DNA of 64,000 nt from Amblyornis subalaris (GCA_018881555.1 JACAXG010000055.1:3928978-3992977); one strand, 5' to 3'; positions 12,901 to 24,300 are shown, counted from the first letter of the stretch. The notes: a model not told the origin generated them from the letters alone. Translations and numbers: made by a program.

Positions 12901-15900
12901 ACTATTTTTCTTGCATATGGCAAGTATCTAGCGAAAGTAATTTACTCCTCCCAACATTTTGCACCACTTCTGTAATCCCTGAAGGTCACAGAAGCAACAT
13001 TACTACTGCTATTCATATTTATATTGACGTTGTTCAAGAAAGATTATAGCTCTGCTGCATTTCTCAGCTCAGTTTAGCAAGGAGTTGGAATATGCAGCTC
13101 TTTTTACAATGCTCGTTCGAGGATACTGTCGTGCAGCTACTTTGTAAGGCAGTTTGGATGTTATAGGTTTGGTAACATTTTTGCAACCGTGTGGACATTT
13201 AAGCACGGGGATGCCCTTAGGGCTCAGAGCAAAGAGAACCAGAACCACCCTGTTTTGAGCCATTCTTACAGAAGCTAAAAAGGGAAGCTTACGGAGGCAC
13301 GCCTGAGGATCTGAGATGACTTTGAGTGGGTCCTGGTAAAAGAAACGTTTGCACTTGTCGCAGTGTTGGCCGGTGGTGTTGTGCTGACAGTCCTCACAAA
13401 CCCCACCGCTGACCCCACCACTGGCCTGGTACACGGCCATGTCAAAGTGGCATCTGTCAGAGTGGCTGTTGCAGTTACAACCTGAAACCAAAACAAACAG
13501 TGGGGTATTTCACACCATGGCTCCTACTGTGGTCTGGCCACCATTGCTGTCTACCCTTAACACAATGGTTACTGGTTACTTGCATGATTTCAGTGCCCAG
13601 CAAGATTATTCCCAGGCCTTGTGTGTTACAGCTGGGGGAAAACATTGGAGTCTTAGGACAGAACCGTGTCCTAAACTTGGAAATGCAGGTGAGTGTGCCT
13701 GATATGCAGTGGGGAACACTGCGCTGCAAAAGAAAGCTCTAGCTGAATATTTGTTACAGATCCTAATACATAATTCTTGTATATACTGCATTACTAATTA
13801 TTGTGGAAATAAATAATTAAGCCTCTAAATTCTTTCACTCACATGAAAGACACTGTGCAAACCAATGAATGTTCTTTTTTGCATCAGCTGCTTTTTCCTC
13901 TCTTTATTTTCTTTTTTCTCTGTATGAAAAATAAGAACATGAAACAGCTCTTCTTCTTGTAGGGCACCTATGGATACAGGAATCTGTTTTTCTGGATGAG
14001 GCATGGAAAAGTCTCCCTCTCAGAAACCTGGCCATCCCATTATGCATTGGACTGCGATTGTGCTACAACCATCCCCAGCTATTAAAAAGGAAAATATCGT
14101 GTTTGAGTTACGTTTGCAAGCATTATCTTGTGTCCCTTCAGCTGGCCTCCAGGGAGCATCATTGTAGAAATCTTTACATCTTTCACAAGACAAACCTTCA
14201 GTGTTATGGTGGCAGATACATCTCCCGTGGACCTGTAACATGGTGAGAACAGAGAGGAGATAAGGTGACAAGAGAGGAGTAGAGAGGAGTAGAGAGGAGA
14301 GAAGAGGAGAGGAGATATCTTGCTTGAGATATGCCAGCAAGATCAGGAAAATTCGAAGCTCTTTGGCTCCCTCAGCTGACATAATTCTCAATTATTTGAG
14401 TAAAAGGTCTGGAGCTACCTGCAAACTTTAACCAAATAGTTTTAAAGCCACTGAGCAACATTTAGAAAAAAATTACTTATAGAGATATAAGAGGAGACTT
14501 CAACCTTTTAGATTCTCTGTCTCTCTCTCTCCCTCCATGTCTTCATATTGAGATACATATTTTCCAGGAGAAATAAAACCTCTTGTTACCAGAGGGAAAG
14601 AATTTGCAATCACATTCCTGGAATTTTTAATAATCCATTTTTCATGGGGTAGCTTTGCATTATCAGCTATTCTTTGTGCCAATGTCTCCTCTCCTGCTGC
14701 AAAGCCCCCAGGCCCAGCTGGAGAGTGGAATGCACCCAACAAGTGGCCATTCAAGTCTGCACACACCATAGGCTACTTACTGCATTACATTTGCACCATT
14801 ACAGCTCTGGTATTTTGCTGCTATTATCAACATGTCTTGTCCCAGTTGCTTTTGAAACACCACAGTAGTGTCAGCAAAGAGACAGCTTCTGTGCATTCCA
14901 GCCCAGGGTTTTAAAGGAAGAGTCTGCATTGAAACATTTAACAACTTGCAGTTGCAAATGGTCATTCCAAAGATTATCAGAGATCTTCCTTCCTCTCCCT
15001 TGCTTCCTCCCTCCCTCCATCTCTTCCTTCCCACAAAATACCAGTAGGGGCTGCCCTTTTTGGAGACTGCATTAATGACACACCATCCCAGACTGATGGA
15101 AAACATCTCCCCGCAGATTCTGCACGGAATCACACTGGCTGGCATGGCCATTGCAAAAGCAGCTGCCCCGCACAACCATCTCATAGATGGCATAGTAGTA
15201 CTTCTCAAGGGGATAACTGTGCCTTCTTCCAAGCAGAGCATCCCCAAGGGTGTGGAGTTTAGTAAAATTGATCCTTAGGTTTGTCAACGTAATAAGCTCT
15301 GGAAGGAAAGAAAAGAGATCAAGGGCCCAAGTTCAGTCTAAAATGAACAGTATGAAATCTTCAGCTTGAATCAGTCATCCAAGAATTTTGCCATAGTGAA
15401 GAATTAATGAAAATGATCCAATATTGGCCAAGACCAGTAATGCCTACAGTGCCAGGGCAAGGACACACTCCTGGCACACGGCTGCATAAGTGTTAGCATT
15501 CTCCTTGGTATGGCTCTGTGTTTTCCAGCCACTGCCTACATGCGTTCATGTGTACCTCTGGGACTGTTCTCAAAAAGCAGTGTGGATTGGGCCTGACCTC
15601 AGAAGGAAAAACAGTTTAGCCACATGGATGAGCTCTGCAGAGCTTTGCCATTCGCCCCCAGGGCTAGAGAACAAGACTGGCCCATTTTATTTATTATTAC
15701 AATGTGTCCCTAAGATCTTTAGGTACCTAATTTTCATTGACTTACACCAGCTGAGCTGCTGACCCTTTCAGTGTACAAAACAAACAATACCAGCAAAGGG
15801 TCTCTGGAGAATAACTGTAGTGTCCATACCTTGGATATATGGCACATATGGATTTTCTATTTCAAAGCTGGGATCCAAAGCTTTTAAAACAACCTGCAAA

Positions 15901-18900
15901 ACAAATTAATACAGTTCTAGAGATGGGATGAGCACCTACCAAAGGGATCAAAAGATCTGCCTTTAGCAGACCCAGACAAGAGACCTTCAGCTCCAGTAAA
16001 ATAGCCACATATGATCTGAACCCACAGAAACACGGACACTTGGCAGTACCTCGCCTTCAGTGGAGGGCTCGATGTCTGAATATCTTGAATCACAAATGAT
16101 GTCTCCCACACTTTTTGCTGGACCAGAAGAGATGTTGGGAAAAGAAGATGCACAATCATGTGCAAAATATCTAAACACTTTCCAGGTCTGACCAAAGTCA
16201 GTAGAGCGCTCAACCAGCATTGCTGCAGGACGAAATGTCTGCAAGAAACATTTCAAGAATTCCTTAAGCAGGCATTAATAAGACACCTCAGGGGTGGTTA
16301 TATTGATATTCCTCTTTGGAGGATGCTAAAATTGTGTGTTTGAGAGCTTGTAGGCTTGTTACATGTACTGTGATGGTTACATGGTTCTCTGAAAAAGCTC
16401 ATTAGAACCTCTCTCTAGCAAAAGGAAAGGGTAACCTTTCATATAGATACAAGATTGCTTTCTAAGTAAGGAAGTTTACCATAGCAATGTAGGAATTTTG
16501 TACCAAAAAAATAAAATTTAGTCATCTGGATCATAATGGATATGCATGAGCTGAACTAAATTGAAAGAGCAACTGCAGTTGTGATATGTCCTAAATTTTT
16601 AGGGTTTAATTTTGCAGTTTACTTTCTCAGCTTTAATTCTTGGATTTATAGAAAATAGGACCAGAAGGCACATGAATAGGAAACTATTCAGTCTATCCTC
16701 CTCCCCTAAGGCAGGATCAACTATAACTTAACCATACTTGACAGGTGTTTATCTAACCTGTTCTTACAAACTTCTAAAGATGGAGCTTTCATTGCCTCTC
16801 TAAGCAATTTATTCCTGTGGTTAAGTAATTAGTGTATAACATTACATAAAAGCTCTGGTAAAAGATGTACCTTAAAGGTCAGGATAAGATGGCTGAACTG
16901 GAACAAAGTTTCTAGGTCCAATCTGATGCTGACATGGTCAATGCCTGAAAAGAGAATGAAAATGAAGTGCACACATTGAAGGAGTTGCTGAGAGAGTTTT
17001 CCCACGGCGAATTTAAAGATGCCTTTTCCAGCACAGCAGCTAGACCCTTTAGGGCATCCCCATGCACAGGTCCAGCATGCGGCTGGACTGATCTCTGGGG
17101 ACCAATACGATGTGCTGCCTTCCTGGCACTGTCACCAGCAATGCTGCATGTCACTGAGACCGCAGGAGGTGGCTAAAGGTCCTGCTCACATAATTCAGAC
17201 TGTAAATGATGGTGATGGTAAGGTTCTGGGTTTGTGTGTTTCTGTATCCACTTAGGTTTATTATAATCTACTTATTTCTAAGAAAGAAAAAAAAGAAAGA
17301 AAATTACGGTGTTTTTTTCATGCTAAATAGAACTGTTAAACTCTTCTGTACTGCCAGACATGAAATTTGTCAGGAGCAGAGCTACTGCACCAGGCATCTT
17401 CCAAAATGGCAACAAATATGGAAAAAACTCCACAATTCACACAGTCTCTGTAGAGAGTTACAAGAGCTCAGCCAATATCCCCTTTGTTCACATTTGTATG
17501 CAGCATCCCAGGGTTCCTGCTGAGCAGGCTGTGCATGAGACCTCATCCCGGAAGAAAGGTAGGGAGAACAAGGAAAGTTCCTCTCACAGCTTTATTTAAT
17601 TTTTTCCTAAACTATTAGTACTTTACAATACTTTTTTTAAATGAGAATTTGTGTTTTGCGCAGTCCTTACATTATATCTGTAGGCAAATGTATCTTTTGC
17701 CCCAAATGACAATTCCCTGACANGCAAACACCCTGTGGAAAATACATGGCCTCCGTGTACAATGTAGTATTGCCACAGGTCCTCTGGCCACCTCTTGGAG
17801 GTACTGAGCTTAAAACTTGTCCATAGGAAAATAGACTTTCTGAAATCCTATATTGCTGCACACAAATGGGTTTAAATCACTCAATATTACCAAATCAAAG
17901 AATAGAAGTGGTTTTGTTTCATCTCCTCATGAAGGCAACATCATGAAAGCCAATGACATAAAGAAGTGTCACAGTAACATTTTGCAGTAATATTTTTGAG
18001 AAGAAACTTACCATTTTCTGACTGCCACCACTTCTTTTTCCTTTCGGGCTCAAACGTTGTAATGACATTTTCAACCATGTGACTGTTGTGCTGGGTATAG
18101 GGATTATACGGGTATCTGGAATCACAGAGAAAGCACTTCTCTTCAGCCTAGAAAACAGAATGTGCAGAATAAAAGCTTAATTTGGTTTCTTCACTAAAAA
18201 TCAGGTGGATGTACATGTATTTATGCCATTGCAAGACTTGAACCTGTCTTGTTGCTTTGGGTGCCTGTGCTTTTAGTCACTCATGCTTTTCATATACAAG
18301 CCAAATAAAATCGTCATATGCATGAAGCATGCACATAGTAAGTATTGGTCCTAGTCTGCCCCAGGTACTTCATAAAAATTACATTTTTTCAGTTGTGGAG
18401 AACGGACCTCAGTAAGACCAGGTACAAGGTAAGTAGTTGGTCTGGGCTGACAGCACCACCCTGACCACTGTCAGTGGCTTTTGAAGGTATAGGGAAATTG
18501 GGAAAGTTTAAAACCAATGCAAAGGAGGAAAATCAGGATGTCAATAGGATAAAAAGATCTTGTTTGAAAATGTTACAAGCAGAAGATGAAGGTAGTAACG
18601 ATTAATCAATACCTCATTTGAATGAGAGGCTTTGATAGTGAGGACAAGNAGCTCCTTTTTAAGGTGATAAGATGGGGATTGAGTGGAAGACCAAGGAGAG
18701 GTGACATGGTTAACATGCTGGGCTGGGGGATGACCTGTGCTGAGCCATGTGGACAGCCCAAGCAGCTGTCACAGCTGGCAGGGTCCCAGGCAAGTGTACA
18801 GGAGGGTGGGCAGGGGTGAATGCACTGTGCAGACTAACTCCATGAGATTTGGGCAGAGCCTGAGTGTGAGGATGCAGGGATAAGCCAAAGCAGAAGGTGA

Positions 18901-21384
18901 TGCCCAAGCTGTGTGCCTGCCTGGCAGGGACAGTGGCAGGAAGAAGAGAGGATGACACAGCACCCCAGAGGGAGCTGAAGGAAGAGGCATGGATTCAGTG
19001 CCCATGGCTGGGAGGCTGGCAGAGATGCTGCTGAAAGCAGAAAATCAGTGGCAGAATCTGGGCTGGAAATGACCCAGAAGGAGATGGATGGAGAGGCACC
19101 CCACTTGGCACACTCAGGATCCACAGAGAAGCATTAGGAATGGTTTTCACATCTTTGCATTATGAAATCACCTGGGAATTACTCACATTTAAATTAATGA
19201 AGAGATACAGATTTACAGGTATGGTATAATTCATGTGTTTTAAACATTGTGATAATTATGTATTATATTCAGTCATTCTATACCACACTTGACAACTGTA
19301 TGAATGCACATTTTAGAAGATTAGAGAGAAATACAAAAAATACTCTGTCATTTCACAAAGCTCTGGTAAGAAGAGCTCAGATTGTTGAAGCAGTTGGCAG
19401 GACTGTGGACACTCACTGTCTGGTTTGTATAGACATACAATATGACACTTGGGCAACTTATGTTTAAGGTTGCTCCATAAACATCTGCTCCAAAGGAGAA
19501 GCATGTGCATGTCCATACAAGCCATGTCTGGCAGATCCCATTTGCCTCTGAATTGTGCAGCTTTATACTCTGCTCAACACTGAGATCTCTGTCTTTTCCC
19601 TTCAAAACATGTGTAAGTAGCAAATCCAATCGTTGAGCTAAAACCCACTTAAGCTACATTTAGAAACAATAAGACATATTAAAGACTGAAAATGATGTGC
19701 AGTGCTTCTTTTCAAAAAAAAAGCAGTTGAGCTCTATTTTTTTCCCATCTGAATCCCAGCTGAGTCCTGGCTCTTGATAGCTTGCCATGTCAACTAATAC
19801 CCACTTTCACGAGTAAGATTTGCTCTTATCACGAAGCCTGACACAGGTCATCAGGAGGGGAACTGGGGGAGGAAAAACTTTGCTTAACAAAATTCAAGAT
19901 GCAAAGCTTCCTGGCCTGCCTCCAGCAAAGCATTCAAAATGTGCTGGTGAGAAAGCAAATCGAGTCAAGTGGGACTCTGATGCACTAAAGGTGGCACACA
20001 CATTTAAGGCAAGCTGATGGAACAGAACACATTGTTAGAGTGTGCCTCTCTCTCGAGCTCTGCAAGTTTTAGCTCAAGCAGAGTTTGTAGTTTTCACCCT
20101 CTTCAGGAGATAGCCACCTGGGGTCAAGATATGTTGAAGCAGCATTAAATCACAGCAATTATTGCGGAACAGCTGCTACTTTTCATGAGTCTGTATTTAC
20201 ATAATTCAAAGGATAAATACAGGCAAGTGAAAATATAAATTTTTTATTGCTCTTTGATCTCATCCTTAAAAGCAAGAATAAAAAGCAAGCATCCGACTTA
20301 AGGGCCAGAAAGATAATTCAGGCTATTTCAGCAAAGGAAAGAAGTATTTACATTTCACAGAAAACTGTAGATACAATGTGCAGCTTGGAGCAGTGCTTGG
20401 TTCCATCTCCATACTTTACTCTGCAAATGTGTCACACTATTAAGCCAAAAGATCATAAACTGCAATTATTTTCCATTGCTTATAAATTAAGCTGTATTTT
20501 TACTTCCTTTTCAGCCTAAGCTGTTATTTAGTGAAAATATTTCTATTTGTGACAATTTATTAGCTCAGTGGAGCCAAGTCCTCCAGGACGTGCAACAGGG
20601 GAATCCTTATTTCTGCCTGGCACAGCTCCCATACACCCAGTGGTCCCCCCCATCACTGCAGCCAGGGGGTGAGAGGCATTCCTCTATCAGCCACATTTTG
20701 GATCTGCCGATCCACCCACATGGCCAAAGGCTGGACTACTGCATTAGGTCTTCCCTTTTCAGAGCTGCTTTCAGCAACACTGGCCTCATTTCAGATCAAA
20801 AGAGAGGAGAGGGTATGGTGTGAATTTCTTAAAAGGCTGCCTCAGGTCTCAACAGTGTACGGACGTGTCCTTCAGAGAAGATCCTGCAACTCCCCCTGCA
20901 TTCACACACACACAAACTGTGGTCTTCATCTCTTAGGCATGAGTGGGAAGAGGACCTGCAGAGCGAAGCTCCGCCAGAAATCCCTGTGCTCAATCCCTGA
21001 ACATCTCAGGGATGTTTCTCCCTCTTGAGAAGACACACATCACCGTGGAGGCTGCTTGCTGCCAAACCCTCCATATGTGCTGCAGTGAGGCACAGCCTTC
21101 CACCAGACTTAATGTCACACTGTCTGATGATTATTCAGACAACTCCCACAGGAACTTCCTAGTCTGGGGAAAATTCCCTGTACAGATGAGAGTATGGTTA
21201 GTAAGAAGAGTTCAGTTTATTAAAAAAGAAAGAGCAAACCAACCTCTAGGTAGCCTATAATGCAGTACTTTTGAGGGCTGTTCATCCCACAGGTTGACGA
21301 GGCTGTCAGTTGCTTGCTGCGACCTCGGAGAAGGTCCCCAAGGGCTGGGTGGCAGGACCCAGCATCACAGTCATGCTGTGCATG
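770..21384 (-). CDS. LAMB4: Laminin subunit beta-4, 5' half of the gene (20 exons, 3' part outside the window)
   Basis: Laminin beta chains are secreted and join alpha and gamma chains into the trimers that build basement membranes; the LN domain drives network assembly. Translating the minus strand gives 20 segments with AG acceptors and GT donors whose phases all match, for about 974 residues. In order: LN domain (about residues 5-235, with [18 protein letters not shown] and [12 protein letters not shown]), five LE modules with eight-cysteine spacing (from about 249), laminin IV type B domain (about 525-770), then LE modules from about 797. The match to human LAMB4 as I remember it is closer than to LAMB1 or LAMB2 (for example [10 protein letters not shown] and [20 protein letters not shown]). 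Possible N-glycosylation sites NIS, NFT and NTT are visible. The remaining LE modules and coiled coil lie beyond position 1. The signal peptide exon is unresolved. The frame shows no stop or frameshift, so the gene looks intact here. LAMB4 rather than another beta chain is an inference from remembered sequence. Confidence 0.93.
928..2497 (-). other. LAMB4: LAMB4 intron between LE8 and LE9 exons
   Basis: No coding segment in frame and no clear mobile element was seen. A short direct duplication (ttgaaagctggca at about 2143-2170) is the only visible structure. Confidence 0.5.
2498..2729 (-). CDS. LAMB4: LAMB4 window exon 19: LE7 and LE8 modules
   Basis: The 232 bp exon (phase 1 to 2) encodes [39 protein letters not shown] and TAGSHCER. 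Two Ns (2526 and 2649) leave one residue each undetermined: the one before FTAG and the one in REV-X-GQRC. The acceptor is ttccag and the donor gtaagt. Confidence 0.94.
2960..3103 (-). CDS. LAMB4: LAMB4 window exon 18: LE6 module
   Basis: The 144 bp exon (phase 1 to 1) encodes [19 protein letters not shown] and [20 protein letters not shown]. The double cysteine after VVGR matches LAMB4 (LAMB1 has VVGRTC, as I recall). The acceptor is ggcag and the donor gtgcgt. Confidence 0.95.
4475..4652 (-). CDS. LAMB4: LAMB4 window exon 17: end of domain IV
   Basis: The 178 bp exon (phase 0 to 1) encodes [20 protein letters not shown] and later [17 protein letters not shown], ending HNGAV before the second LE block. 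The acceptor is tcaaag and the donor gtaagg. Confidence 0.94.
5585..5705 (-). CDS. LAMB4: LAMB4 window exon 16: laminin IV type B domain
   Basis: The 121 bp exon (phase 2 to 0) encodes [20 protein letters not shown] then [11 protein letters not shown] and FILIDS. The acceptor is aaacag and the donor gtgagt. Confidence 0.94.
6399..6520 (-). CDS. LAMB4: LAMB4 window exon 15: laminin IV type B domain
   Basis: The 122 bp exon (phase 0 to 2) encodes [20 protein letters not shown] and [12 protein letters not shown], aligned to the human ADWTVQIVVNPPG to PAATR region. The donor gtctga departs from consensus but is the only position that keeps phase with the next exon. The acceptor is tttatag. Confidence 0.88.
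7744..7929 (-). CDS. LAMB4: LAMB4 window exon 14: laminin IV type B domain
   Basis: The 186 bp exon (phase 0 to 0, 62 residues) encodes [20 protein letters not shown] and [20 protein letters not shown], the hallmark of the beta-chain domain IV. The acceptor is ttgcag and the donor gtactt. Confidence 0.95.
8664..8795 (-). CDS. LAMB4: LAMB4 window exon 13: basic insert in domain IV
   Basis: This 132 bp segment (phase 0 to 0, 44 residues) is open and has a good acceptor (cttcatag) and donor (gtaaat). It encodes a cysteine (RCDTYFQ) followed by a lysine/arginine-rich stretch ([15 protein letters not shown]). The phase agrees with both neighbours, so its inclusion or skipping keeps the frame. I do not recall an equivalent in human LAMB1 or LAMB4, where the EAE region runs on quickly to the WTG motif. 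It may be an ancestral beta-chain segment lost in mammals or an alternative exon. Confidence 0.78.
9748..9898 (-). CDS. LAMB4: LAMB4 window exon 12: LE5 and entry to domain IV
   Basis: The 151 bp exon (phase 2 to 0) encodes [20 protein letters not shown] then [19 protein letters not shown], the conserved junction between the first LE block and the laminin IV type B domain. The acceptor is cccgtag and the donor gtaggt. Confidence 0.94.
10889..10968 (-). CDS. LAMB4: LAMB4 window exon 11: LE4 to LE5
   Basis: The 80 bp exon (phase 0 to 2) encodes [20 protein letters not shown] and then GGSQNN. The acceptor is atatcag and the donor gtaagt. Confidence 0.93.
11430..11539 (-). CDS. LAMB4: LAMB4 window exon 10: LE4 module
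   Basis: The 110 bp exon (phase 1 to 0) encodes [20 protein letters not shown] and then [17 protein letters not shown]. The acceptor is ctgcag and the donor gtatgt. Confidence 0.94.
12013..12488 (-). mobile_element. CR1 LINE 3' fragment (avian type)
   Basis: The left end holds the inverted CR1 3' tail (tagagaatcacagaatggtt). Minus-strand translation gives the CR1 ORF2 C-terminus: [29 protein letters not shown], then ALSNLV before the 3' untranslated region. The 5' part of the LINE is missing, as is usual for CR1. It lies in the LAMB4 intron, in the same orientation as the gene, and reaches to within about 25 bp of the exon 9 donor. Confidence 0.93.
12515..12694 (-). CDS. LAMB4: LAMB4 window exon 9: LE3 module
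   Basis: The 180 bp exon (phase 1 to 1, 60 residues) encodes [16 protein letters not shown] and [20 protein letters not shown]. The acceptor is ctgtag and the donor gtatgt. A CR1 element begins only about 25 bp past the donor. Confidence 0.95.
13293..13481 (-). CDS. LAMB4: LAMB4 window exon 8: LE2 module
   Basis: The 189 bp exon (phase 1 to 1) encodes [18 protein letters not shown], then [19 protein letters not shown]. Cysteine spacing matches a laminin EGF-like module and the sequon NTT is present. The acceptor is tttcag and the donor gtaagc. Confidence 0.95.
14112..14232 (-). CDS. LAMB4: LAMB4 window exon 7: LE1 module
   Basis: The 121 bp exon (phase 0 to 1) encodes [20 protein letters not shown] and [14 protein letters not shown]. 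The upstream intron end is unusually pyrimidine-rich because of a tandem repeat at about 14253-14315. The acceptor is ttacag and the donor gtaact. Confidence 0.94.
14253..14315. repeat. Purine-rich tandem repeat (10 bp unit agagaggagt)
   Basis: About three near-perfect 10 bp units are flanked by related GAGAGGAG sequence. On the gene strand this is a long pyrimidine tract just upstream of the LAMB4 exon 7 acceptor. Confidence 0.85.
14511..14540. repeat. CT-rich simple repeat
   Basis: A short (TC)n tract with interruptions lies in a LAMB4 intron. Confidence 0.75.
15084..15298 (-). CDS. LAMB4: LAMB4 window exon 6: end of LN domain and start of LE1
   Basis: The 215 bp exon (phase 1 to 0) encodes [20 protein letters not shown], then the segment [20 protein letters not shown] that opens the first laminin EGF-like module, and ends at GM before a gtgtgt donor. 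The sequon NFT is kept. Confidence 0.95.
15830..15893 (-). CDS. LAMB4: LAMB4 window exon 5: LN domain
   Basis: The 64 bp exon (phase 0 to 1) encodes [20 protein letters not shown] then Q. The wording EIENPY is a LAMB4-like feature against LAMB1 (KIEDPY), as I recall them. The acceptor is ttgcag and the donor gtatgg. Confidence 0.93.
16050..16238 (-). CDS. LAMB4: LAMB4 window exon 4: LN domain core
   Basis: The 189 bp exon (phase 0 to 0, 63 residues) starts [20 protein letters not shown] and ends [12 protein letters not shown], one of the most conserved parts of laminin beta LN domains. It has an N-glycosylation sequon at PNISSG. The acceptor is ttgcag and the donor gtactg. Confidence 0.95.
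16635..16845 (-). mobile_element. Old, diverged CR1-like LINE remnant
   Basis: Phrases such as cttgacaggtgtttatctaa, aacctgttcttacaaacttc and aagcaatttattcctgtggt follow the order seen in ancient sauropsid CR1 3' regions. It is strongly diverged, so insertion is old. It ends just before LAMB4 exon 3 (16871-16944). Confidence 0.7.
16871..16944 (-). CDS. LAMB4: LAMB4 window exon 3: LN domain
   Basis: The short 74 bp exon (phase 1 to 0) encodes [19 protein letters not shown] followed by ILTFK, a beta-strand region of the LN fold. The acceptor is ttttcag and the donor gtacat. The neighbouring phases fit exactly. Confidence 0.93.
18012..18147 (-). CDS. LAMB4: LAMB4 window exon 2: LN domain
   Basis: The 136 bp exon (phase 0 to 1) encodes [17 protein letters not shown] and later [10 protein letters not shown], both typical of beta-chain LN domains. 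The acceptor is ttctag and the donor gtaagt. Confidence 0.93.
21244..21384 (-). CDS. LAMB4: LAMB4 window exon 1: start of the LN domain
   Basis: The 141 bp exon is phase 0 to 0 and encodes 47 residues, including [14 protein letters not shown] and [16 protein letters not shown], the mature N-terminus of laminin beta chains. The acceptor is ctccag and the donor gttggt. A second AG nine bases into the exon (gcacag) would also keep frame and remove three residues. Confidence 0.9.
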
Positions 21385-24300
21385 CTGGAGTCTTATCAGC
21401 ACTGAGCATAAAGGAAGATGAAAGAGAGATTAAATTGCTTTGTATACCCAGCAGTATTCTCCAGACAAAATCAGTTAAATCCCAACACCAGCAGAAAACT
21501 AAATTATCCTTTGCCTGTACTCCTTTTGTCCTTAATAATACCTTTTTTGAAGAACTTTGGTAAAGAACATACCTGCTGCAAAATAATCGTTAAAAATATA
21601 GCTGGCATAAATTTATGCTAAAACTTAAATTTTCAGTACATTATTTTTCAGCAAAAATGTCAATCTGCCATGAGCAATAATTTATTATGTTTCCCACCCT
21701 GACATACTCATTGCCAGTATTCCAACAGAAAAATCATAAGCATTTCAATTGACTCTGTGAGCAGAGTCAGATTTGAATTAATTCTGCTTATTTCTGTTGA
21801 TTTCTAAGTTATAATGGTGGAACTGAGACCAGGATTGACATCAGGGTTCCCTCAGATTTTCTGTTAATTTGCAATGAATCCCTAGTCCAGTGCCAGAACC
21901 CTCTGTTCAGATCCCATGGAATGGTCATTAATAAATAGAGTAATTCTGAATTCTCTAAATAATTGCAGGATTTTTCTGTTTGTTTTGTCTGAAACAAGTT
22001 TAAATATCTTCCCCATTATATTAAGACTTCCCTTACAGGGCTTGTCTTTTTAAACAAGTTCTGTCCTGAAACCCTGAACAGGAATGGGTACCTTGGAGGC
22101 TTTATCTGTTCAGCTTTACTTGGCTCAACTTGTTATAAAAGGTGCTGTTAAAAAAACCCAACAATTGATACATGAAGATCCCACAGAACACTAGAAATGC
22201 AACTACAACAGTAAAAATACAGCATTTTACTGCCAGATTTCAGTCTATGGCTCAGGCTATAATTCAGATGATGAATGACACTTGACTCTTTATGTGTAAA
22301 GCAGTGCCTACATTTAGTGAGCCTGCTCTCTTTATTTATACAAATCCATGCTCATTATTCATTAGCAGATGCTGATTGCCCCTTTCAGAACCTGAATCAG
22401 ACTTAATTAAAACGTGTTTTCTTTGTACTTAAAGATTTCATATAATTCATGAGTCCTAGGCAGGATAGTGGGGAATAAGGACTCACTGTCATGCGTTTCT
22501 CAATAGCATCTAGTTTAAAGAAGCACTCTAAGAAAATCCTAGAGAGATATGTAAATCACGTGATGATATTTCACAATTGGCCTGAGTAACTGTAGCATCT
22601 GTACTTACTAAGATGTAACAGGATGGCCAGCCCCAGCCTCATGCCTCCCCATCAAACTCAGATTGGTAGTGCTGCAAGAGAAAACTGGTGCATCACTTGG
22701 TGCTCTCTCTGACCAGAGCACCCCTTGCACACAGGCGTACCCAGAACCAGCCTTTAGTAAAGCCATAATAAAGATATAAAAAAGGAAACCCTGGCTTTGA
22801 TTTAGTTCTAGAAAAAAAAACTCATGATGGAAATTTTGGCACCAAAACTGGGATGAAAGCAGAGGGACACTTCACAAAGGCTTTCGGAGAAGACTGTGAG
22901 AACATATGCACACTTAGTGCAAAATAAAACCAAATGCTATCAGCTAAAATACTGTAGTATTCTAACACAAGCAACTTAATCCTAACTAGATTCAGCAGTG
23001 CTGTTTGCAGAGATCTAACTCTTTCTCTGGAGGTCCTTGCTTCTTTTCATTAACTTAAAACGTAATCAGAGGTCTTNATGAAGACACCACTGAGAAATGC
23101 CTGATGTCAGGTGCTACGAATTTTGTCAGAGACAAGATGTAAGTGCATCTTAATGTGGTGAAGAAAACCAGGTAAAGTCAGTATCAATGCAAAAGACTCA
23201 TACAGGGGAACCTCAGCATGAACCCAAGGGAGGTTCATTACGGCATTATGGCATTCTACCTCTTCCTGCTTACCTGGAGGAAAGTGAGACTTGCCGACAC
23301 AAAACCTCTGTTGGAAAAACAAAAGGCAGCCATGGGTATAAAAGACAACCCAGCAACCTGCCACCAAGTAGAACTCCCAAACCAAAGTTGCCCCCATCTT
23401 TGCACCCTCTACTTCTTCTATGCCTGTAGGCACTAGCAAGGCTGGCATGCCCTGAAGCAGCTCTAGCTGCTGGGGCATCCCTGTATGAGCATGCCCCAAG
23501 TGCCGCTTCCCAGCTCCATTCTTGTTCCTCACCGTCCTACAGCCATCTCTGTGCTGAATGAGCTAAGGCATTCAAAGCATTTCAATGTTACAGGCTCCAT
23601 GTGAGCTTGGTGCACACAGCTCTATACAGCACATGACACAACAGCCGATGAGTACTTTGGCGACCACAGGCAGGGAAAGCTAGCAAGGGTCACCAGGCTT
23701 TCATGCTGCTTCAGCTACTCTCACCTGCCACAACCACAGAGAGCCTGGCATGTGACAGGGAGATGATGCCAGCGAGCATTAATGCAGCTGTGCCTGGCTC
23801 CCTGGCTACAGAGAGACCTGGCCACAGCTCCACTGTCCAAGGCAAAACGGAGCAAACATTTTCCTCCTGTGCTGGACTTTAAATTTTATACTCTGTCAGA
23901 ATAATAGACAGACTCAGAGATGATTTAAGCTGCAACCACTGCAACAGCACTGTAGTGAAATACAGGTATCCATGGTAAGAGTGATCTTGGCAGGCACACG
24001 TTCCAATTCCTACCCTTACAATGGGACATCCAACATCAATGACACTCTTTAAACATGACTTCCTTTAACAGAGAAACAAGGACTAGAAAAACCCCAACAT
24101 ACTTTAGTTCTATGCTTAACAGGGAAATTAAATACTGAAGAGGTCTTACCTGGGTTCCAGGCAGCCAAGTGTTGCAGCTGGAAATGAGCAGAGCCGAGTG
24201 AGGGAAGCAAGCAAAGACATACCTGTGCACTTTCAGCTGGAGAAGACAGCGCATCCCCCGAGGCACCAAGGTGTAGGTGAGAATGAGACCCAGCCTGCAA

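Noticed and set aside
15060..15083. LAMB4 exon 6 continuing to a stop (VCH then TAA)
   Set aside because: A gtgtgt donor after the ATG codon and a phase-matched exon starting VHGRC show that this is intron, not a truncation.
23107..23532. A 141-codon minus-strand frame as a possible gene
   Set aside because: Overlapping frames on the other strand are equally open, composition is that of non-coding DNA and no family is recognised.
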